DNA of 64,000 bases, taken from positions 305,179,574-305,243,573 of the forward strand of contig NC_133650.1 in assembly GCF_009905375.1 (NCBI RefSeq), written 5' to 3'. The position numbers were made by a program, and so were the translations under genes. Every line of letters starts with the position of its first letter. Within the stretch, counting starts at the first letter, position 1. The stretch is from Apium graveolens. Taxonomy: Eukaryota; Streptophyta; Magnoliopsida; Apiales; Apiaceae. The notes under the pieces are model-generated. The model had not been told where the DNA came from and made no database searches. It was given only the letters and a program-made list of their open reading frames with translations. Below are positions 25,284-35,957 of this stretch, one piece after another.

Positions 25284-26690
25284 TGTTAGGTAATGAATTA
25301 CACACGGAGGGGGATGAATGTATTTTTATATTTTTATGCTTTTCTTGAACTATTTTGGTTGTGAACGAAGTAAATCAATTGTGGTAGTGAAATGTGTTCA
25401 TTCATAAATTAAACATGCAATAATGAAGAACACAGATCTTTCAAAACTCACTTAATTTTATATTAAAATTAAGAATGTTTTGCTACAAAATATCTAGACT
25501 TTTTGTTGATAAAGAGCTTAGCTTCTTTCTTGAGAGAATACAAGGGTTCCTGATCTAAAAATCTATATTGCTTTTAACAAAGGACCAGTATTAACTTCAT
25601 AATTTAGTTAACTGCTGGTTTACAAAGTGTATAATAAGACATGCTATTAATTTTAGTAAACTGTCACTTGTCATTTCCATTTTAGGATAAGTGTATCTTC
25701 CATTTCTAGATTACCATATCTTTGCATACTGTGTTAACTTTGATCTTCCTTTGTCAGTTAATCTTCACCCTTGATCTTGAACACTCTTCAAACTACTTTT
25801 TGTAGACTTGTCAATCCAGGTGGTTGGATTGTTTGTTGATTGTAAAACTTGGATATTGAACTGGTCTGCAATTTTGTACTTTGAGATTTTACCTCGAGAT
25901 CTTCCAGTTTAGTCCATAGAGAACTTGACATCTCGATAAGTATATTGGCTTATCAAGATCTCTAATACTCCATAGTTAATTTTGACTTGTAGAGGTCTCT
26001 GAGATCTCTATAAGAGAATTTAGCTTGTCGAGATCTCTAATCTTCATATCTTCACTTTGACTTATCAATATTTATGAGTTCTCTAGTGGCCTATTAACTT
26101 ATCGATAACTCAGAGTTCTCTAGTCAAATTTGACTTGTAGATAACTCAGAGTTCTCTAGTGAATTTTGGCTTATCGATATCTTTGAGTTCTCTAGTGGAA
26201 TTTGACTTATCGATAACTCAGAGTTCTCTAATGAATGTTGACTTGTCGATAACTCTGAGTTCTCTAATGAAGAAATGACTTATCGATATCTCCAATCTTC
26301 ATGTCTTCAATTTGGCTTGTCGATATCTCTGAGTTCTCTATTAGCTTTCCTGACTTCTCGATAAGTCATTTGGAGTTCTCGAGTAACTTCTCTATAACAC
26401 TAAATTCGTGACTTGTAGAGATCTTTGACTTAAAATATTTTTATCCAAACAGATTTATTCAACTCCAAGCTTCTTCATAATTCTTCTGGGGCATGATCTT
26501 CTTGATCTTCTTCCAGATATAATCCTTAAGCTTGATACTATTTAAATAAAAAGACTCCAGTCTGCTCTTTTACATTTTTATAGACTTTAAATGTTACAAG
26601 TACAAATCCAAACTAAGATTACAATACAACTAACTTACGGTTGTCAATTTGACTTAGTCTTGTTAAAGTACAGGCATATCTTGCACAACA
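25284..26690 (-). repeat. LTR of a second, antisense Sirevirus-like retrotransposon
   Basis: On the minus strand a purine tract TGGGGGAGAT (26700-26691) is followed directly by TGTTGTGCAAGATATGCC at 26690, the pattern polypurine tract then 3' LTR. The far end is placed at ~25284 (TGTTAGG on the plus strand) but is uncertain, because a ~30-bp AGGTAATTAATTACACACAG unit is duplicated there. The end carries a C-rich stretch (minus-strand CATCCCCCTCCGTGTGTAA) comparable to the C-rich stretch near the end of the sense Sirevirus LTR at ~35855. The LTR contains a 36-bp tandem array. Confidence 0.6.
26041..26345. repeat. 36-bp tandem array inside the antisense LTR
   Basis: GAGTTCTCTA occurs at 26076, 26113, 26149, 26185, 26221, 26257 and 26331, with spacings 37, 36, 36, 36, 36 and 74. 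Between copies lies ACTTATCGATAACT or a variant (ACTTGTCGATATCT). About eight units are present, with weaker GAGATCTCTAAT-type relatives upstream to ~25900. Confidence 0.85.
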
Positions 26691-28577
26691 ATCTCCCCCA
26701 ATTTGTCAGAAGATCGCTTAACATAAATTCATGCCTGTTAACAAGACTAACCCCAAGTTAAAATGGAAAATGAAATTAATACATAAGACTTGACAGAATT
26801 ACAACTTTTATACATTAGAAGATTTATAGAGTTTGAATGGTTACAAGTATCAGGTAAAGACATTTTTTAATTCTGTTTCTTCTCTAAGGAGATCCTTTAG
26901 ATGATCGAGAATTTCAAGTTCTTCTACTATAGGTGTCCCACTTAGAGCTTCTATAAGTTTTTGTCTTGCTACCTTTGGATAACCAATGTCTAGTAAATCA
27001 ATCCTAAATCTTAAGAATCCACCAACCTTGATGTTTAGAAATTTCCCATCCTTAGAGATTCTACTCATCCCTTTGGCCTTGAGCTCTTATGATCTTTTAA
27101 TGAACATCTCAATTTCCTCATCATACTTCCTCACTCTTTATTCAGATTCAGCCTCATTTCTTTTTCTTCTTTCCTCCCTTATAATCAGCCATTCAGCTAG
27201 AACTAATCTCCATGCCCTTGTAGCAGTATCCTTGTCCTTTAGCAAACTTATCATTCTCTTAATTCATGTGGGAGAAAGAGAATCCATTAAATCACAGCTA
27301 AGAAAGGTGAAAGACCCATCTTCATAGTAAATTTTAACTTCCCTTAGAGATACAACCCAGACTCTAACTATTTCTTCAGCTAGATATTGGAAATAATCTT
27401 CATCTGAGATGCACCAATTTAAAGGTAGAAAGTCACTTTACTTGAAGCAGTTCCAGATGGCCCTTTCAGTAACTTCACCTTTTTCAGTAGACTTGGCCTT
27501 CTTAGGTTTTCTCCCAACAGTCTTGAAATGAGTTTTGTGTGATGGTTTGACAGAGGGTAGGACTAGGATTTTCTTTAGAGATGTTTGGCTTGTGGTGATT
27601 GGAATTTTAAGGAAAGAGTTAGCAGTTTGTCTGTATAGAAATTTGGGCTTTGAGGTTTGAGATGGTTTGATATTTGAGATAGTTGATTTTGAAGATTGAG
27701 TTAAAGGTTGAAAATTTCTGCTCATCATCATCCTCATCTTTCCTTAGATTGTACTGAGTGTTTGGCAACATGGTGTCAGGATTCAAGAGATACATGTCCA
27801 AGATTTTTATCATTTCAACATCCTCAGGCTTCTTGTTCTTTTTATGCTTCAAGTCAGACTGCAATGTCATGATCAGCCTCATGTTTTATCTAACACAGTG
27901 TTTGGGAACAATGAGATGCCTTGCTTGACTGGTTGTTGGACAGACATAAACTACTCCTTTGTGTGGATGTAGATAGGCTTCTGGGAAAACTGCTATCTGT
28001 GCATTTTTGAGCTCTTGGAGTAGTTGAGTGTCTTCTTGAATCACTAAATTTACTCTGTCAATCATTACATCCAGTTCAGATGCTCTTAAGGTTTGAAGAT
28101 ATGGAAGAGTCACCTGGAGACATCTGTCCACACCATCATTATTGATGTTCATGACAATCCTTTTCTCTAGGAAGTTATCAACTTTCACGACCACTGCTCT
28201 TATAAAATTGATGTTCTTGCCCAAAGCTTTCTTGCAAGTCATATATTTGTGTTGTAGAGATACTCTTAGTGCTGCAAGAAGGTCATTGAATTCCTGATCT
28301 TAATTAGGTCCTTCTGCAGCCCTTAGTAGTCTTTCTTTTCCAACATCAACTTTAGCACCCGAGCTTTGTCCCACCTGAAAAGTCTCTTTAGATTGTGTCT
28401 TAGCATCCCTATATTTTGCAATCCTAGCCTCAATCTCCCCCTTAGTCTTGGAAACAGGAATGAGTAGGGGAGTTGGAATTTTTTGTCTAATTTGTTCAGG
28501 TAAAGTAGGCAGTGAAATGTTGAGCTTCCCCATTTTTGACGATAATAAATTATGAATATTATTTTCAGTTTAATCAT
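26691..28577 (-). pseudogene. Degenerate 3' coding region of the antisense Sirevirus-like element
   Basis: Read on the minus strand toward the LTR, short open pieces follow one another: 28533-28300 (start MGKLNISLPTLPEQ), 28242-27886 (118 aa, with LVIQEDTQLLQELKNAQIAV), 27882-27619, 27737-27438 and 27068-26850. They are separated by stops and frame changes. Position just upstream of the purine tract and LTR, plus Lys/Glu/Gln-rich helical composition, suggests the env-like or extra ORF that Sireviruses carry after pol. No enzyme motif is visible. It has no value as an intact gene; the assignment to the env-like ORF is inference. Confidence 0.5.
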
Positions 28578-28689
28578 ATTTGTCTATATAAAATTAGACA
28601 TCTTATGTCTATCATTAAATTTAAGAGGTTTTCAATAACACATCGGTTGATTCGAAATCAGCATTTTGGCAAGGACATGTGACAATTTC
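28578..28689. other. Short linker, nothing recognised
   Basis: AT-rich stretch between the antisense retroelement remnant and the RING-like fragment. Confidence 0.4.
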
Positions 28690-28847
28690 TAAGCTCCCTC
28701 GCAAGCACACAGCACACTCATCATCATGGTCTCCAAAAATTTTGTAGTCCGTCACCGGAAGTTGATTCTTAATCTGCTGGTTGTGGGACATCGGACGCGG
28801 TACCTGTGATGTAGTCCAATTAAAACTGTAATTTTCTTCGCTTGTAA
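28690..28847 (-). pseudogene. RING-H2-like zinc-finger gene fragment
   Basis: One open stretch on the minus strand reads NQLPVTDYKIFGDHDDECAV and then CLRG. The order LPxxxY, then DxxDECAVCL is typical of the start of a plant RING-H2 (ATL-type E3 ubiquitin ligase) finger, where the first Cys pair is CAVC. The sequence loses similarity right after it, and the remaining Cys/His ligands are absent. It is cut at one side by the retroelement remnant and at the other by the Helitron at 28850. It could also be a chance likeness; the fragment is short. Confidence 0.35.
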
Positions 28848-28849
28848 TA

Positions 28850-30347
28850 TCATTAGTAACCTTTATTAATAAGCGAAACCCCTTTTAAGTGGTACATAAA
28901 TTTTGGTTTCACTAATTTTTGGTAAATTTTGGTTTTACTAATTTTTGGTACCACCAACTTTTGGTTTCACTTATTCATTCATGTATGTATATCTTAAAAT
29001 TTTATTTTTTATGTCTTTTAACTATACTAAAACTTTTATAACCATCCTTTATTATGTATAACTTATATTTCTACGTGTCTTATGATTCTATTAAATATGA
29101 TTTAATTTTTGTTATCTTATACATGTCTTATCCTATTAAGTTTGATTTTATTTTTGTTTCATCCTTTTGAATTTAACCTTTGTATTCCTAATTTTCTTAT
29201 GTATTGCTAATTCAATATATTATACGACTATAATAAAAGTAATTTTATCTTTTTAACTTTTTTGAATCATATGATTTTTTAATATAATTATTAAAATTCC
29301 ATTGTAATTATACTTTTTGATTTCTAAACAAGGGCGGATGTATCCTTTCTTCAGTGGGTGGAGAGGACCCCACTGACATAAGATATAAAAAAATTTTAAG
29401 TCAGAAACCCACTACCAAAAAACCAGGAACCCACAAATATATATAAGTCTACTCCAGCCCAGCCCATTAGTTTAAGAAATAGAATAGCCCAAAAGTCATA
29501 ATAGCCCACTAAATCAAATTAACCTGTTGCAAGCCGAATTAGATATCAATTCTGAAAATTCTACCAAACAAAACTAAACTACGTATATTGTTTTCAAAAA
29601 AAAAACTAAACTACGTATATATTAAAACTAAGCCGAATTATTGTATTTTTTCTGTGTAAGGAACCTACTGAAAAAAAATTCTGGATCCGCCACTGTTTCC
29701 AAACAACACCCATACCATCTTAATTCCATATATAAATATAGATACACTCCTACTTGAAAATATATTGTTTTTAGCTGTTTGGATTTAATATAATTAGTAG
29801 AATCCTGCTTTGATTATACTTCTTAATTTTTAAGTATCACCTATGTATTCTTCTTTAATTTATATATGACTTATAATATTATATGTATTATTTTACGCGT
29901 TTTTTAATTGCAATTCTTATATTAATTTCAACATAGTTGTACGATGCCCGAAAACTAGATGTCCGAAGATACATATTAGCGTGTAATAGTGGTTAAAATA
30001 CCGACGAACTTATGCGTACTAATATTTTGTTTGAACTATACAACTGTTTCTTATGCGTAATCACTGTAATTAAAATTTTGAGTTTTCTGAATACGAGTGT
30101 TCAACATGCGTATCATATAGTAAAAGAAAATTATAAGAACATGCATGTTCGACATGTTTATTCCTATATATATACAAAACATGCATTTTCGTGATATATT
30201 ATTTACATTCATGTTTAGTGGGTATACTGGGCAATCTTTCCCGACAGCTGGATAGTTTAGGTTGGGTTTTCAAATTAAAATTAGAAATTTTGACATTCTT
30301 ATGATTTTTAAAAATTAATTAATCCGTGTTTCGCACGGGTTATCTAG
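28850..30347 (+). mobile_element. Non-autonomous Helitron, ~1.5 kb
   Basis: The 3' terminus is characteristic: hairpin CCGTG-TTTCG-CACGG (30323-30337) followed by TTATCTAG and then T, that is CTAG|T. A plausible 5' start is TCATTAGTAACC at 28850, preceded by A and followed by TTTATTAATAAGCGAAACCC, as in many plant Helitrons. With this start the insertion lies between A and T as expected. No Rep/helicase is encoded. The interior is AT-rich with repeated TTTTGGTTTCACTAATTTTT words and carries a nested MITE at 29331. The 5' boundary is less sure than the 3' one. Confidence 0.6.
29331..29697. mobile_element. hAT-like MITE nested in the Helitron, 367 bp
   Basis: Start AGGGCGGATGTATCC and end GGATCCGCCACTGTT are imperfect inverted ends of the GTGGCGGATCC type. 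The flanking 8-mers TCTAAACA (29323-29330) and TCCAAACA (29698-29705) match at 7 of 8 positions. Non-coding. Confidence 0.55.
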
Positions 30348-30432
30348 TATATGTAATAGTAGTTATAGAGAAGTATCAAACATCTGGTGATTGTTTAGGC
30401 ATAGTTGAACAGAAAACAACGGAATTTCTTAT

Positions 30433-30652
30433 TTTATTAGCAAGATAAATCGATCGAAATATTACAACTGCAATATATCTCAATCGAAGAGCTCACTTTA
30501 CACATAAAGCTCTTTACTTGCAAAATTCCATAATCCAAAATATTAAAAGCACAGCACAGCTTGTTAAAACGTTTGAATCCTGCACGTTTAGCTAATGCAT
30601 CAAACTCTTTTTCAGTCCTTTCTCTTCCACCAGGAATATCTATCAACATATA
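30433..30652 (-). pseudogene. O-methyltransferase C-terminal fragment, cut by CACTA-2
   Basis: Minus-strand translation from 30652 reads [16 protein letters not shown], then [20 protein letters not shown]. This matches the C-terminal part of plant SAM-dependent caffeic-acid/flavonoid-type O-methyltransferases (family pattern NPGGKERTEKEFEALAKxAGF..CCAFN). The family's usual ending WIMEFCK-stop is present one frame over (stop at 30516-30514), so a single-base frameshift has occurred just before it. A possible AATAAA signal follows at 30438-30433. The coding strand is interrupted at 30653 by the TIR of CACTA-2, so everything N-terminal is absent here. It acted on small phenolic substrates if ever functional; now a broken remnant. 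Confidence 0.75.
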
Positions 30653-31080
30653 CACTACAAGAAAACAGGGTAAAACCGACCGGACATAATCGACCGACGT
30701 CGATTTGGTCACCTTAAAACCGACCGACGTCAGTGGTCAGTTATATGCCAACTAAACGACACCGTATCGATGGCGTGGCACACATAAAACCGACCATCCA
30801 CTGGTGGTCGGTTTTATTGAAAAAAAAACGACATCGTTTTGCTGATGTGTCACATTTAAAACCGACCACCTTCATGTGGTCGGTTATATACACAAATTCA
30901 GCAGGTTAAAATCGACCTAATATGGTGGTCGGTTTTGTAGAATAATAAAAAATTAATTTAAAGTACAAAAAAAGTACCCGTTATAGAGAAAACGGTATCA
31001 TTTTATTCTTCTGCCTAAAACCGACCGCTGACGGTCAGTTTTAACCTAGTTTTTTTTAATTTTTTTGTTATATCCCTCAT
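30653..31080. repeat. CACTA-2 left TIR and subterminal repeats
   Basis: AAAACCGACC, GGTCGGTTTT, ACCGACCACC and TGGTCGGTTA recur at about 30672, 30717, 30787, 30807, 30859, 30880, 30929 and 31018 in both orientations, several as head-to-head pairs that could form hairpins. A distinct family from the CACTA-1 motif ACAACGGTT. Confidence 0.8.
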
Positions 31081-31426
31081 TTCTTGATTTTTGCCAAAAA
31101 ATTAAAAAAAACAAAGGATTGAAGTGGAGGAGTTTCAGAAAATTGTAAGTTATTTCCATATTTTGTAATAATTTGTGTGTGTGTGTGTTTATGTTGGTGG
31201 TGTATGTATTAAATGTTGTTGTATGTATTTAATGTTTTTATTTTTTTTATATAATGTTTGTTGTGAGAATTGAAGTTTGGTAGTAGATAATTTGTAAGTT
31301 AGTTTCATTTATTGTAATTATAGTGTGTGTGTTTGTGTGTTTTATGAAATACATGAATAAATATGAGATTAATGATAAATTATTTGTTAAATATGTTTTT
31401 TTTAATTTTAAAAAATATTATTGTAG

Positions 31427-34400
31427 ATGGAAACCATTGATCGAAGTTGGATTGGTAATCAATTGCAAAGCGATAAAATTTCATTGACCCCGGAATATAG
31501 AATTGGTGTAGAAATTTTTTTAAAATTTGCTAGCGAAAATGGAATGGAAGATGGTACAATGAAGTGTCCTTGTAAACGTTGTAAAAATTTGAATTACCGT
31601 GTGGACGTCGCACGGTGAAAAAATAGGAAGAAAACGTAGTCGAACATCACATCGCCGTTATTGTGTTCGGGAACCTTCGAGAGTAGAAGAACCGGTAGAT
31701 TTGAATGCGATGTTACATGATTTAGCCGATGAAAATTATCAATTTTATGAAACTACGGATACGGAAACTATGAATATAGAAGAAGCTCCAAATGACAGTG
31801 CTAAAAAATTGTACGAGGTTATTGTTGAAAATGGAGCACCTATTTATCCCGGCAATACAAAGTACACAAGATTAAGCTTTACCATCAAATTATTGGAATT
31901 CAAAAATAACTCGCATTGTAGTAATAAAGCTTTTGATAGATTGCTTAAACTTCTTACGGATGTGTTACCAAAAAAACATACATTACCCGAAAGTTATTAT
32001 GCAATGAAAAAAATTATGAAGGATTTGAGGGTTGAATATGAAAAAATTGATTTATGTGAGAATGATTGTATGTTATTTTATGGAGATGACAAGGATAAAT
32101 TTGTGTGTGATATATGTGGTGAAGATCGTTATCGGGATGTTTCTAGGAAAGATGGTAAAAAATAGCAAAAAAAATCTTAAGACGCTTTCCTTTGATCCCT
32201 CGATTACAGCGCTTATATATGTCGGGACATACATCCGATCACATGAGATGGTACAAAATAGACATGTGAAAGATGGAGAAATAAGTCATCCCGCGGATGG
32301 AGAAGAGTGGAAAAATTTTGACCGTCAGTATCCTTCATTTGCTCAAGAGATTCGTAACATAAGGCTCAGTCTTGTGACCTATGGTTTCAACCCTTTTGGC
32401 CCTACCGGGAAAAAAAACATATAGTGTGTGGCCCGTGGTGATAGTTGTCTACAATCTTCCACCATCGATGTGTATGAAAAAGCCTTATATGTTCATGACC
32501 GATATAGTTCCGGGTTCAAATAGTATTGGAAAAGATATTAACGTTTGTCTAAGGCCTCTCATCGATGAATTGAAGTTATTGTGGAATACCGGGGTGAAGA
32601 CATACGACCAATCTTTGAAACAAAATTTTACAATGAGAGCGGCTATTCTGTGGACAATTAGTGATTATCCCACTATGAGTATGATAAGTGGGTGGTCGGG
32701 AAAAGGAAAGATGGGATGTCAAGTGTGTCTGAAGCGTGCAAGGGTTTCAATTAAAATATTGTGGAAAATGTAGTTTCTATGGCACGAACCGAATATTCCT
32801 TGAATCAAATGATCCACTCTGTCAAAAAAGTAATTTGTTTGATAACGAAGAAAGAAGATTGTTTCGTGGTCGTTTGTCCGGTGAGGGTGTTAAGGAATTG
32901 CTTGATGGTTTAGTTTTTCCACCACCCGGAAAGACTAATTCGAAGGCAAGGAGTGTCGGATACGGGGAAGAGCATCATTGGACTCATGTCCCAATCTTTT
33001 ACGAACTCCCTTATTGGTCATCACATAGTTTATGATATTCAATTGACATCATGTATACAGAAAAAATGTTTTTGAAAACATTTTTTTTACTATTGTCAAT
33101 GCGGCAAAGTCAAAAGATCATAAAAAAGCAAGAGCGGATTGCAAGCATCTCGGGGTGTTACCACATTTGTGGATCGATGAGAAAGGAAAGTCACCTAAAG
33201 CACCTTATTCCCTTACTAGAAAATAATGTAAACTTTTGTGTGAATGGATTAGTTCACTAAAACTTCCGGATGGTTATTCCTCAAATATATCACGTTGTTG
33301 CAATGTTGAGGAGTGTACATTTTATGTATTCAAATCGCACGATTGTCACATTTTTCTTCAAAAATTATTGCCTCTCGCAATTCGTGAACTTCTACCAGCG
33401 CCTATTGCCGATGCAATCACGATAATTTCTAACTTTTTCAAAGATTTATGTTCATCCGTGGTTACAAAAACCGACTTGGAAATACTGGAAAAATCGGTTA
33501 TCAAAGCGTTGTGTTTGTTGGAAACGATTTTTCCTCAAAGTTGGTTTGATTCGATGGAACACTTGGTTGTACATTTAGCCGAAGAAATTAGACTTGCTGG
33601 ACCTGCTTATTGGCATTGGATGTATCCGATTGAACGTTTGTTGGGAAAATTAAAACAAAAAGTCGGCAATAAAGCAAGGGTTGAGGGGTCAATTGCCGAA
33701 CGATATATGGAGGAGGAGATTTTTAATATTTGTTCTTTTTATTTTGTCTCTGACACGATCCATAATAAGGTACGTCGTAACGAGGTTTTGTTTGATGTGC
33801 AAAATTCCGAGAATTTAGAAGTGTTCAAATATCCAATTCAATCTCTTGGAAAGGAAGGAACTCAATACATGAGTGATGATGAACGAGAGTTAGCGGAAGA
33901 ATATGTTCTTTTAAACTCTCCTGAAGTTCAACCTTATCTAAGGTACCAAATCTTACTTTAAAAAATATGCGTAATAATTTTTGTTAATAACACATGCATG
34001 ATCTTACTTTATATTGTAGGAAGTACCAAGATCCTGTTATGCGACAACGCCCGGAAACAACACCTCGAGATTTAGATTGTGTTGTCAAAAGTCGATTTAA
34101 AACTTGGTTTAAACAAAAGGTATTTATCTATTTTTAATTTGCATGATTTTTTTTAAAATTCTTATAATTACAATGTCTCATCGATTTGAATTATTTTTAG
34201 GTTGATAAAGATGAGGTGGAAGGACCTCGTTTTAGGGACTTACTTGAAGGGCTGGTATTAAAAGTTATGACTTTTGAGACTTGTCAAGTTAATGGATATA
34301 AATTTTCAACAAAATCTGCATCTAGTTCTGGTATTGTTGTTAAAGGAAATTTGCACGGAAATAATCCTGATTATTATGGTCAACTACAAGAAATTATTAG

Positions 34401-34848
34401 ACTTATTTATTAAGGATGCAATCATGTATATTTGTTCAAATGTATATGGTTTGATAGTGTTGGTAATGGTGTGAGAATTGATAAGAATCGTGTGATTACA
34501 ATTGATATGACTTCAAGATTGAAGTCAAATGAGATTTTTATTTTAGCTAGTCAAGCCTCACAAGTATATTATGCTCCCAGTGTATTGGATCCAAAAGCGA
34601 AAATATATACGGTGGTCAAATCTAAAAGTTGAACGATTGATGAATCTATCGTTGCGCAAAATGATATAGAGGACGCTTTTTAGGAAGATAGATCTAGTGC
34701 ATCGACCTCGTTTTCGCTCTTTGTCGATTTTGCACAATATGGACAAATACCGTTTATTCGGCGTGAAGAAGAAGAAGAAGACGAAGAAGTCGAAGAAGAT
34801 GATTTGAAGGATGTTAGGAATATGTATATTAGTTTGATGATAAGTTAA
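31427..34848 (+). pseudogene. Broken TNP2-type transposase of CACTA-2
   Basis: Pieces of the TNP2 protein follow in order but in shifting frames: N-terminal transposase-associated domain (31427, METIDRSWIG, Cys pair CPCKRC), spacer and GAPIYPGNTKYT part (31599-32165), Transposase_21 core (32200-33035), DUF4218-like part (33236-33950, with KSHDCHIFLQKLLP and HWMYPIERLLGKL), a small exon (34021-34120), then DUF4216-like exons (34201-34848). Frameshifts or stops fall near 31600, 32165, 32424, 32770, 33035 and 33235. The core motif equivalent to SSDGFNPF in CACTA-1 reads VTYGFNPF (32374-32397): the first catalytic Asp is replaced by Tyr. Inactive as it stands. The 3' end carries an acidic tract (EEEEDEEVEEDD), and the stop is at 34846-34848. 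Confidence 0.85.
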
Positions 34849-34873
34849 ACAAAACACTTAAGTAGAAATCTAG

Positions 34874-35897
34874 TGTTTGTAGCCTCAACGGTTAAGACCA
34901 TTCTGGCTATCCGTTGAAGGAGTAGCTTTACTTAGAAATAAGTTTTGTATTGTAGCACATTTCATTCTCTGTATTTAAGTTGTAATTCTTAGATATTGTG
35001 GGAAATTATCAGTCATGTTGACTACTAGTGGATATGCAAATAGGAGGACTAATTATAAATATTCTATGTCTTGTAATTTTGTATAAGTGAAGTAGTATCA
35101 ACTGATAGTAAAGACCTTCAACGGATGAGAAACAAAGCTTCAACGGATGTCTCTAAAGCTTCAACGGATAACATCCATCAACGGATGAGTACATCAACGG
35201 ATAAAGCTTCAACTGCTAATGTATCGACGGATAAAGCTTCAACGGATAAGGCATCAACGGATGAAAACTTCAACGGATGCTTAGTTCAGTAGCAGTTGAT
35301 AGTGACAATTCATAAGCTGATAGAGGCACATGGGTTGACAGAGACAAACTGGAATGTGGCAGCCTCTAGGAGGAATCAAGAAAATGCAGTATTTCCATTC
35401 TGGTGCAAACAAGGAAGTATTCAAAGATTCAGCTAAACCTAAATTACACTGGATAGAGAAGTGAAGAAGAAACATGTGAAGAGCCTTTTAATTGTATTTT
35501 ACAGTTTTGTCTTCACTTGTAAACTTGGTGATATATAAACCAAGTGGCAGCTAGTAATTAGATGGTGAATTTTCCAGAGCTGTTTAGAAAAATTCAGAGA
35601 GAAAATCATCTAGTTTGTACTAGGACGCAGCTGTGATTTAATTCTTTGAATCACAGATTTTCTGAAATAACACATCTCTGGTGGAACAACAAATCCACCA
35701 GAAAAGTTTTTTAAGTTCTTTGTGTTCTTTACATTTGTGTTTGAATATATATTTGTCTGTATTAGCTTCAATCAATTCACACACATTTGCTCACTAAAAC
35801 ACTTAGCCTTAGAAACTGCTAAAAACTTGAAAAAGTTTTGAGATTTACATTCAACCCCCCTTCTGTAAATCTCATTGTTAGTTCACTGGGAATAACA
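34874..35897 (+). repeat. 5' LTR of the Sirevirus, 1024 bp
   Basis: Begins TGTTTGTAGCC and ends GGGAATAACA (TG...CA), three bases before the primer-binding site. The five bases before it (TCTAG) would be the left target duplication; the right one is not in the window. It contains a dense TCAACGGAT array and, at the 3' side, a C-rich ACATTCAACCCCCCTTCTG stretch. Confidence 0.8.
35118..35278 (+). promoter_or_regulatory. Array of nine TCAACGGAT words in the LTR
   Basis: Exact copies start at 35118, 35140, 35161, 35178, 35194, 35239, 35254 and 35270, with one variant TCGACGGAT at 35224; all are in the same orientation. Neighbour spacing is 15-17 bp for most pairs and 21-30 for the rest. An opposite copy, ATCCGTTGA, lies at 34909. 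The word contains CAACGG, which fits the plant MYB site consensus YAACKG. A role as a promoter/enhancer array is inference from repetition and LTR position. Confidence 0.6.
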
Positions 35898-35899
35898 AT

Positions 35900-35911
35900 T
35901 GGTATCAGAGC
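35900..35911 (+). other. Primer-binding site (initiator Met-tRNA type)
   Basis: TGGTATCAGAGC, two bases after the LTR end, is the standard plant Ty1/copia primer site complementary to the 3' end of initiator tRNA-Met. It fixes the LTR boundary and element orientation. Confidence 0.9.
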
Positions 35912-35957
35912 AAGCTCTTAACATACCAAGAGTTTAAAGATCTATTCTGCTAACATC

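Larger units (their letters stand above)
30653..34873 (+). mobile_element. CACTA-2: decayed CACTA element, left end and transposase only
   Basis: The left TIR CACTACAAGAAAACAGGG at 30653 shares its first 14 bases with CACTA-1 but has different subterminal repeats (ACCGACC / GGTCGGT). It encodes a broken TNP2 gene in plus orientation. No right TIR is found: 25 bp after the transposase stop a Sirevirus LTR begins (34874), and the continuation would lie beyond that retroelement, whose 3' end is missing. The ATA before the TIR may be half of the target duplication. Confidence 0.8.

Noticed and set aside
26041..26345. CRISPR-like spacing of the 36-bp array
   Set aside because: The units are contiguous tandem repeats without unique spacers, inside a plant LTR.
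26986..27327. 113-aa plus-strand open frame, repeated at 53110
   Set aside because: Antisense to the degenerate retroelement coding remnant; low-complexity Leu/Ser composition.
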